Assembly (NCBI GenBank): GCA_937976325.1
Contig: CALJSD010000195.1
Span: forward strand, 1 to 10,998
Length of the DNA stretch: 10,998 nucleotides
Direction of reading: 5' to 3'
DNA from: an uncultured Carnobacterium sp.
GTDB lineage: Bacteria; Bacillota; Bacilli; Lactobacillales; Aerococcaceae
The notes beneath the pieces were generated by a model. It saw only the letters and a program-made list of their open reading frames with translations. It was not told the origin of the DNA and did no database searches. The position numbers and the translations under genes are program-made. The first letter of the stretch is position 1, and every line of letters starts with the position of its first letter. Positions 5,899 through 10,998 of the stretch are shown here, one piece after another.

Positions 5899-6267
5899 AT
5901 GATTAAAAAAGATACTTGTGAAATTTATTGTTATGACGAAGAAAAGGTCAATCGAATACAAGGTAATTTACAGACAGTAGATATTTCTAGTGTTGCCCAA
6001 ATATTAAAAGCTATTGCAGATAAAAATAGAGCAAAAATTACCTATGCATTGTGTCAAGATGACGAACTGTGTGTGTGTGATATTGCAAATATTATAGGTG
6101 TTACGGTTGCAAATGCCTCTCATCACCTACGAACGCTCCATAAGCAAGGGATTGTTAAGTTTCGAAAAGAGGGAAAACTTGCATTTTATTCATTAGATGA
6201 TGAGCATATCAGACAAATTATGATGATTGCATTGGCACTTAAGAAAGAGGTGAAGATCAATGTCTAG
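5899..6267 (+). CDS. cadC: Cadmium/lead/zinc-responsive repressor CadC (ArsR/SmtB family)
   Basis: A 122-residue winged-helix metalloregulator, very similar from memory to CadC of S. aureus plasmid pI258. The thiolate metal-sensing ligands are all present: Cys7 and Cys11 in the N-terminal arm, Cys58 and Cys60 in the ELCVCD helix. The recognition helix region is VANASHHLRTL (70-80). At the dimer-interface alpha-5 site Asp101, His103 and Glu117 are kept, but position 114 is Leu where pI258 CadC has His (from memory). The start ATG has GAGGTGAG 5 bases upstream or so. It overlaps cadA by 8 bases, so the two are translationally coupled. Metal binding should release it from the operator at 5863-5880. 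Confidence 0.95.
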   Translation: MIKKDTCEIYCYDEEKVNRIQGNLQTVDISSVAQILKAIADKNRAKITYALCQDDELCVCDIANIIGVTVANASHHLRTLHKQGIVKFRKEGKLAFYSLDDEHIRQIMMIALALKKEVKINV

Positions 6268-8389
6268 TGGGAAAGCAAAACAGTTCGAAGAAGAAATGAA
6301 AGCCTATCGTGTTCAAGGATTTACTTGTACTAACTGTGCAGCCATTTTTGAAAATAATGTTAAAGAACTTCCCGGTGTTCAGGATGCGAAAGTAAATTTC
6401 GGAGCATCTAAAGTTTATGTTAAAGGGACGACAACCATTGAAGAATTAGAAAAAGCAGGAGCATTTGAAAATTTAAAAATTCGAGATGAAAAAGAACAAA
6501 GGGTAGAAGGAGAACCTTTTTGGAAGCAGAAAGAAAACATTAAGGTATATATATCAGCTCTTTTACTTGTAGTTAGCTGGTTCTTAGGAGAGCAGTATGG
6601 TGAAGAGCATGTTCTACCGACAATTGGTTATGCAGCGTCCATTTTAATCGGCGGATATTCGTTATTTATTAAAGGTCTCAAAAATTTAAGCAGATTAAAT
6701 TTCGATATGAATACGCTTATGACTATTGCCATTATAGGAGCTGCAATTATTGGTGAATGGGGTGAAGGGGCAACCGTTGTTATCCTATTTGCGATTAGTG
6801 AAGCATTAGAGCGTTATTCAATGGATAAAGCACGTCAATCTATTGAATCTTTAATGGATATTGCCCCAAAAGAAGCGTTAATTCGACGAGGCAATGAAGA
6901 AATGATGATTCATGTTGATGAGATTCAAGTTGGAGACATCATGATAGTTAAGCCCGGTCAAAAGTTAGCAATGGATGGAATAGTGGTTAAAGGTACATCG
7001 ACATTAAATCAGGCTGCGATTACAGGTGAAAGTGTTCCAGTAACGAAAATCACAAATGATGAAGTATTTGCAGGAACCTTGAATGAAGAAGGGTTACTTG
7101 AGGTTAAAGTAACAAAACGCGTTGAAGATACCACTCTTTCAAAAATCATTCACTTGGTAGAAGAAGCCCAAGCAGAACGGGCCCCCTCTCAAGCGTTTGT
7201 CGAGAAATTTGCAAAATACTATACACCAGCTATTGTCATACTAGCTCTTTTAATTGCAGTAGTTCCACCATTATTTGGCGGAGACTGGAGCCAATGGATT
7301 TATCAAGGATTAGCTGTATTAGTGGTTGGTTGTCCTTGTGCCTTAGTAGTCTCAACTCCAGTTGCTGTGGTTACAGCAATAGGAAATGCAGCGAAAAATG
7401 GTGTATTAATTAAAGGTGGTATCCATTTAGAAGCAGCAGGACACTTAAAAGCGATAGCCTTTGATAAAACAGGAACATTAACCAAAGGAATTCCAGCTGT
7501 AACAGACATTGTGACATATGGTAGAAATGAAAATGAATTAATAACCATAACATCAGCCATTGAAAAAGGATCGCAGCACCCTCTTGCTTCAGCGATTATG
7601 CGAAAAGCAGAAGAAAATGGATTAAAATTCAATGAAGTAACAGTAGAGGATTTTCAATCCATTACAGGTAAAGGCGTTAAAGCCAAAATAAATAATGAAA
7701 TGTATTATGTGGGAAGTCAAAATCTTTTTGAGGAATTACACGGAAGCATTTCAAGCGATAAAAAAGAAAAAATTGCCGATATGCAAACTCAAGGTAAAAC
7801 GGTGATGGTGTTAGGAACAGAAAAAGAAATTCTTTCGTTTATTGCCGTAGCCGATGAAATGAGGGAATCGTCTAAAGAAGTTATCGGCAAGTTGAACAAT
7901 ATGGGAATCGAAACAGTGATGCTAACAGGCGATAACCAAAGAACGGCAACAGCCATCGGAAAACAAGTTGGTGTTTCGGATATTAAAGCTGACTTACTTC
8001 CAGAAGATAAGCTTAATTTTATTAAAGAACTTCGAGAAAAACATCAAAGTGTGGGGATGGTCGGAGATGGCGTGAATGATGCTCCAGCCCTTGCGGCATC
8101 TACCGTTGGTGTAGCAATGGGTGGTGCTGGAACTGATACAGCTTTAGAAACGGCTGACATCGCCTTAATGTCTGATGATTTGAGTAAATTGCCATATACA
8201 ATAAAATTAAGTCGTAAGGCTTTAGCAATCATCAAGCAAAACATTACCTTCTCTTTGGCGATTAAATTAGTGGCATTACTTTTGGTCATGCCCGGTTGGT
8301 TAACACTTTGGATAGCGATATTTGCTGATATGGGAGCAACTTTACTTGTAACATTAAACAGTTTACGCTTATTGAAAATCAAAGAATAG
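6260..8389 (+). CDS. cadA: Cadmium/zinc/lead-exporting P1B-type ATPase CadA
   Basis: A 709-residue membrane ATPase that exports Cd2+, Zn2+ and Pb2+. It has one N-terminal heavy-metal-binding domain with GFTCTNC (Cys23 and Cys26), then an acidic/basic linker that is shorter than in the roughly 727-residue pI258 CadA. The membrane segments follow. Key motifs are TGES (255-258, actuator), Cys358-Pro-Cys360 (transport site), DKTGT with phosphorylated Asp402, QHPLAS (nucleotide domain) and GDGVND (602-607, hinge). The C-terminal membrane pair ends in LTLWIAIFADMGATLLVTLNSLRLL. The ATG at 6260 is preceded by AGAGGTGA inside cadC. The metal-specificity motifs fit the Zn/Cd/Pb (P1B-2) group rather than copper. 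Expression follows CadC control. Confidence 0.95.
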   Translation: MSSGKAKQFEEEMKAYRVQGFTCTNCAAIFENNVKELPGVQDAKVNFGASKVYVKGTTTIEELEKAGAFENLKIRDEKEQRVEGEPFWKQKENIKVYISALLLVVSWFLGEQYGEEHVLPTIGYAASILIGGYSLFIKGLKNLSRLNFDMNTLMTIAIIGAAIIGEWGEGATVVILFAISEALERYSMDKARQSIESLMDIAPKEALIRRGNEEMMIHVDEIQVGDIMIVKPGQKLAMDGIVVKGTSTLNQAAITGESVPVTKITNDEVFAGTLNEEGLLEVKVTKRVEDTTLSKIIHLVEEAQAERAPSQAFVEKFAKYYTPAIVILALLIAVVPPLFGGDWSQWIYQGLAVLVVGCPCALVVSTPVAVVTAIGNAAKNGVLIKGGIHLEAAGHLKAIAFDKTGTLTKGIPAVTDIVTYGRNENELITITSAIEKGSQHPLASAIMRKAEENGLKFNEVTVEDFQSITGKGVKAKINNEMYYVGSQNLFEELHGSISSDKKEKIADMQTQGKTVMVLGTEKEILSFIAVADEMRESSKEVIGKLNNMGIETVMLTGDNQRTATAIGKQVGVSDIKADLLPEDKLNFIKELREKHQSVGMVGDGVNDAPALAASTVGVAMGGAGTDTALETADIALMSDDLSKLPYTIKLSRKALAIIKQNITFSLAIKLVALLLVMPGWLTLWIAIFADMGATLLVTLNSLRLLKIKE

Positions 8390-8402
8390 GTTCTAAAATG
8401 GG

Positions 8403-8474
8403 TGTACTGACCCCAAAAAGTTAGACAATGAATTTAAGCAAAGGATTTAGTTCTCATTTACGGGGGTCAGTGCC
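8403..8474. mobile_element. Right miniature IS3/IS150-like remnant
   Basis: A 72-bp remnant beginning TGTACTGACCCCAAAAAGTT and ending GGGGGTCAGTGCC, 13 bases after cadA. It keeps both IS ends but lacks the interior terminator stem of the left copy. Its left 16 bases from ACTGACC and its right 30 bases are identical to the left copy and in the same orientation. Confidence 0.75.
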
Positions 8475-8478
8475 TTCC
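8475..8478. repeat. Target-site duplication TTCC, right copy
   Basis: TTCC immediately follows the outer end of the right remnant and matches 5697-5700. Confidence 0.65.
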
Positions 8479-8496
8479 AGTAATGCCTTTTTTCTT
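8475..8496 (+). terminator. Right half of the split glucanase terminator (3' arm and T-run)
   Basis: CCAGTAATGC (8477-8486), then C and six T (8488-8493). This arm pairs with 5685-5694 when the cad unit and one TTCC are removed, giving a 10-bp stem, a CTTT loop and a T-run. Nothing adjacent to it now completes the stem. Confidence 0.7.
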
Positions 8497-8504
8497 CAAG
8501 TCAT

Positions 8505-8533
8505 TTGTCATGTGTTCTAGTTCGCTATATAAT
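8505..8533 (+). promoter_or_regulatory. Promoter of rsgA-rpe-thiN
   Basis: TTGTCA (8505-8510), a 17-base spacer and a perfect TATAAT (8528-8533). The cad unit inserted 27 bases upstream of the -35, so this promoter was left intact. Confidence 0.85.
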
Positions 8534-8562
8534 AAGTATATCTTTACTTTGAAGGAGTACAT

Positions 8563-9453
8563 ATGACTCAAGGAATTATTATTAAAGCGTTGAGCGGGTT
8601 CTACTATATCGAATCGGATGGAGTGATCTATCAAACTCGTGCGCGCGGAGTTTTCCGCAAACGAGGCCAATCGCCACTTGTTGGAGATGTGGTGGAGTTC
8701 GAGAGTAGTAACTTGCAAGAAGGAACGCTAACAAAAATCTTGCCGCGAAAGAATGCCATCGTTCGTCCGCCTGTTGCCAATGTGGATGTTGGGATTATCG
8801 TGATGTCGGCTGTCGAACCAGAATTTTCGACGCATCTAGTGGACCGCTTTCTCGTATATTTGGAAGGCTTGGATGTGAAACCAGTCATCATGATTACGAA
8901 GACGGACTTGCTGGATGAGGCAGGGATGGCACGTCTTCTGGACATTAAGGCGCGTTATGAAAAAATCGGCTATCCGGTTTATTTCGGTCAGGAAGTCATG
9001 AAGGACAAGGCGCCACTATTAGAGAGCTTGCGTGGTAAGAAGGTCATCTTCTTAGGGCAGTCTGGGGTTGGAAAGTCCACCTTGCTGAACGAAATGATTC
9101 CTGAATTAAACCAAGAAACGGGAGAGATTTCGAATGCGTTAGGGCGTGGGCGTCATACGACTCGTCACGTATCGCTTCATGAAATCGAAGGCGTGTGGAT
9201 TGCAGATACTCCAGGTTTCAGTACGGTTGATTTTATGGATATCGAAAAAGAGAACTTACCGCATTTATTCCCAGAGTTTGTCGAAGTAGAGCATGAATGT
9301 AAATTCAGAGAGTGTTCGCACCAACATGAGCCAAACTGCGCTGTGATTGCCGGAGTGGAGTCAGGAGATATTTGGCAAGAGCGATACGACCATTATTTGA
9401 GTTTCTATGAAGAACTTGACCAAAGAAAACCAGTATATAAACGAAAAAAGTAG
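8563..9453 (+). CDS. rsgA: Ribosome small-subunit-dependent GTPase RsgA (YloQ/YjeQ)
   Basis: A 296-residue cytoplasmic GTPase that checks late 30S subunit assembly. It has the diagnostic circularly permuted G-motif order: an N-terminal OB fold (about 1-70), then G4 TKTD (112-115), then G1 GQSGVGKS (165-172), then G3 DTPG. The C-terminal zinc site is Cys246, Cys251, His253 and Cys259. Full length for the family. The ATG follows GAAGGAG (8551-8557) by 5 bases. It is first in an operon with rpe (16 bases downstream) and thiN, a common Firmicutes arrangement after the PASTA kinase genes, which are not present here. The promoter just upstream suggests independent transcription. Confidence 0.96.
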   Translation: MTQGIIIKALSGFYYIESDGVIYQTRARGVFRKRGQSPLVGDVVEFESSNLQEGTLTKILPRKNAIVRPPVANVDVGIIVMSAVEPEFSTHLVDRFLVYLEGLDVKPVIMITKTDLLDEAGMARLLDIKARYEKIGYPVYFGQEVMKDKAPLLESLRGKKVIFLGQSGVGKSTLLNEMIPELNQETGEISNALGRGRHTTRHVSLHEIEGVWIADTPGFSTVDFMDIEKENLPHLFPEFVEVEHECKFRECSHQHEPNCAVIAGVESGDIWQERYDHYLSFYEELDQRKPVYKRKK

Positions 9454-9469
9454 ATAGAGGAGACAGAAC

Positions 9470-10114
9470 ATGAAAGTAGCACCATCAATTTTAAGCGCAA
9501 ATTTTGCAACATTAGGAGAAGACGTTAAGAAAGTCGAAAAATTAGGAGCAGACTGGATTCATATCGATGCCATGGACGGACAATTTGTTCCAAACCTAAC
9601 TTTAGGACCAAACATCGTTGAAGGATTACGTCCTGTAACTGATTTAGTATTAGACTGCCATTTAATGGTACAAAACCCAGAACGCTTCATCCCACAATTC
9701 GCGAAAGCAGGAGCGGACTACATCTCTGTTCACGTGGAAGCAACACCACATATCCACCGCGCGCTTCAAGCGATTAAAGCAGAAGGCGTAAAAGCCGGTG
9801 TCGTGATTAACCCAGGAACACCAGTGAGTGCCATCTCAGCAGTTTTAAGCGAAGTTGACTTAGTATTAGTGATGACGGTGAACCCAGGATTCGGCGGTCA
9901 ATCATTCATTCCAGAAACATTAGATAAAGTACGCGAATTAGTCGCATTGCGCGAAGAAAAAGGATACCACTACTTAATCGAAGTGGACGGCGGAGTGAAC
10001 GGCGAAACAGCGAAACTTTGCTCTGCAGCAGGGGTAGACGTTGCCGTCGCTGGTTCATATGTATACTACGCAGAAGATATCAAAGCTGCGATTGATTCCA
10101 TTAAAGAAGCATAA
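9470..10114 (+). CDS. rpe: Ribulose-phosphate 3-epimerase
   Basis: A 214-residue TIM-barrel enzyme that interconverts ribulose 5-phosphate and xylulose 5-phosphate in the pentose phosphate pathway. It begins with the signature APSILSANF. The metal ligands are visible as His31 and Asp33 in HIDAMDGQFVPN, His64 in CHLMV, and Asp173 in EVDGG. The phosphate-binding loop NPGFGGQ and the C-terminal AGSYVY also fit. Asp33 and Asp173 are the usual acid-base pair. Length is typical. The ribosome binding site AGAGGAGA (9456-9463) lies 6 bases before the ATG. Codon use is more strongly biased than in rsgA and thiN on either side, suggesting higher expression. Confidence 0.96.
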   Translation: MKVAPSILSANFATLGEDVKKVEKLGADWIHIDAMDGQFVPNLTLGPNIVEGLRPVTDLVLDCHLMVQNPERFIPQFAKAGADYISVHVEATPHIHRALQAIKAEGVKAGVVINPGTPVSAISAVLSEVDLVLVMTVNPGFGGQSFIPETLDKVRELVALREEKGYHYLIEVDGGVNGETAKLCSAAGVDVAVAGSYVYYAEDIKAAIDSIKEA

Positions 10115-10125
10115 GAGGGACGAAG

Positions 10126-10797
10126 ATGGAAGTTGTGATTGTCTTGGGAGGACCAAACACGAAAGAGGACATCAAGGCGCTCTTAGAAAACAGATACGGT
10201 AAAGCTTATGAAGACTTCCGTTTTGTCGGCGTCGACGGTGGAGCTCTTCGGGTATTAGATCAGCACCTTCCCATGGAAGTAGCGATTGGTGACTTTGATT
10301 CTGTCACAAAAGAACAGCGCGGCTTGATTCACGGGGCAGCGAACACGATTGTTCAGCTTCCTTCTGAAAAAGATGATACTGATTTTGAGGCAGCATTATT
10401 ATGGGTAAAGGAGCATTACGAAGGGACGCCGATTCATGTACTCGGTTCTTTTGGCGGGCGAGTAGACCACGCGATAAGTACCCTATGGACGATGATGCGA
10501 CCAGACTTAGCACCGCTCATTCCGTATGTGGTGTTCGAGGATGCAACGAATGTCGTGAATTTCATCCAGCCAGGCACAACCACGATTGAAAAGATGGACT
10601 TTACGAAGTACCTTTCCTTTATTAGTATGACTCCTGTGGAAAATGTCACCCTCGTCGATGTCAAATACACCCTCGATTCAAAAAGCTACGCGTACCCAGT
10701 GGCACTTGTCAGCAATGAATTTACAAGTGACAAGATGACCATCTCCTTTACAAAAGGACTCATCTTAGTAGCCCAAACCCGAGATCATTGGAGATAA
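10126..10797 (+). CDS. thiN: Thiamine pyrophosphokinase
   Basis: A 223-residue cytoplasmic enzyme that transfers a pyrophosphate group from ATP to thiamine, giving thiamine diphosphate. Family motifs are GVDGGA (35-40), IGDFDS (54-59), KDDTD (82-86) and GSFGGRVDH (107-115); the acidic residues bind Mg-ATP. The C-terminal part is the usual beta-sandwich thiamine-binding domain. The ATG follows AGAGGG (10114-10119) by 6 bases, which overlaps the rpe stop, so translation is probably coupled. It follows rpe by 11 bases and ends the operon before a strong terminator. The thiamine cofactor serves transketolase, which links it loosely to rpe. Confidence 0.94.
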   Translation: MEVVIVLGGPNTKEDIKALLENRYGKAYEDFRFVGVDGGALRVLDQHLPMEVAIGDFDSVTKEQRGLIHGAANTIVQLPSEKDDTDFEAALLWVKEHYEGTPIHVLGSFGGRVDHAISTLWTMMRPDLAPLIPYVVFEDATNVVNFIQPGTTTIEKMDFTKYLSFISMTPVENVTLVDVKYTLDSKSYAYPVALVSNEFTSDKMTISFTKGLILVAQTRDHWR

Positions 10798-10820
10798 AAC
10801 AAAACATCTACAAATAAATG

Positions 10821-10864
10821 GCACCCCAAAGCTTAGATAAAAAATCTAAGTTTTGGGGTGCTTT
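10821..10864. terminator. Long bidirectional terminator after thiN
   Basis: GCACCCCAAA (10821-10830) pairs with TTTGGGGTGC (10852-10861), and CTTAGAT pairs with ATCTAAG inside it. A single G-T juxtaposition joins the two into an 18-pair stem. The loop is AAAAA. The + strand tail is TTTAATT; the opposite strand also has a T-rich tail (CATTTATTTG), so it could stop transcription from both sides. Confidence 0.9.
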
Positions 10865-10906
10865 AATTATGAAGTTGAGTTATGCGAAGACAGTTCAACC
10901 ACTTAT

Positions 10907-10998
10907 TCAAATTTGTTTTGCGTATTTTTCTAAATGTGTTTGGATTTTTGGCATGATGAGATGCATGATTTTAAGATTCGTAAAAGCTATTACCATGG
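10907..10998 (-). other. Possible 3' end of a convergent gene at the window edge
   Basis: The minus strand is open from the window edge to a TGA at 10907-10909 and ends HLEKYAKQI. The bidirectional terminator next to it would suit a convergent gene. The + strand also has a short open frame from ATG at 10870 to the edge (MKLSYAKTVQ), without a ribosome binding site or promoter. Neither peptide is recognised. The fragment is too short to decide. Confidence 0.2.

Larger units (their letters stand above)
5701..8474. mobile_element. Composite, transposase-less mobile unit carrying cadC-cadA
   Basis: This 2774-bp unit is bounded by inverted ends: GGGACTGACCCC at 5701 and GGGGTCAGTGCC ending at 8474. 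Each side carries a full miniature remnant in the same orientation, and TTCC is duplicated outside. Removing the unit plus one TTCC restores a perfect terminator from the flanks. The cargo is a cadmium resistance operon with AT-richer codon use than rsgA or the glucanase gene. No transposase ORF is present, so it either moved in trans (like a mobile insertion cassette) or its IS copies decayed after insertion. Confidence 0.75.

Noticed and set aside
10401..10589. Second + strand frame within thiN
   Set aside because: It overlaps thiN out of frame, has no ribosome binding site, and its translation is unlike any family I know.

Overview
The window comes from a low-GC Gram-positive bacterium, most likely a member of the Lactobacillales. 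The evidence is the L21-Prp-L27 ribosomal block with a Firmicutes-type N-terminal extension on L27, a YtxK-like methyltransferase next to ackA, an rsgA-rpe-thiN operon, AAGGAGG-type ribosome binding sites, and AT-rich third codon positions. A Carnobacteriaceae member such as Granulicatella is a reasonable guess from the protein sequences, but it is not proven here. All confident genes lie on the + strand.

Region 1-2016: the end of rplU, then prp (the cysteine protease that trims L27), then rpmA and a strong terminator. A 200-base leader follows, then a YtxK-like methyltransferase whose only good ribosome binding site points to a non-AUG start codon. Region 2009-3804: ackA with an extended -10 promoter lying over the end of ytxK and a 12-bp palindrome in its leader. 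About 570 bases without a recognisable gene follow ackA. They hold a 200-bp inverted-repeat element with a terminator hairpin in its centre and a second, smaller family of repeats.

Region 3805-5700: a secreted protein with an N-terminal carbohydrate-binding-like domain and a right-handed beta-helix domain. Its three aspartates have the spacing of the catalytic triad of GH87 alpha-1,3-glucanases (mutanases).

Region 5701-8474: a cadmium/zinc resistance operon (cadC-cadA) with its own promoter and operator. It is flanked by two direct-orientation miniature remnants that look like IS3/IS150-group ends. The whole 2774-bp unit is bordered by the 4-bp direct repeat TTCC. If the unit and one TTCC are removed, the two flanks join into an intact Rho-independent terminator (10-bp stem, 4-base loop, T-run). 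The unit therefore appears to have inserted into the terminator loop of the glucanase gene. No transposase gene is present, so it would have moved in trans or lost its transposase.

Region 8475-10998: rsgA with a near-consensus promoter, then rpe and thiN closely spaced, a long bidirectional terminator, and an unresolved edge that may hold the 3' end of a convergent gene.
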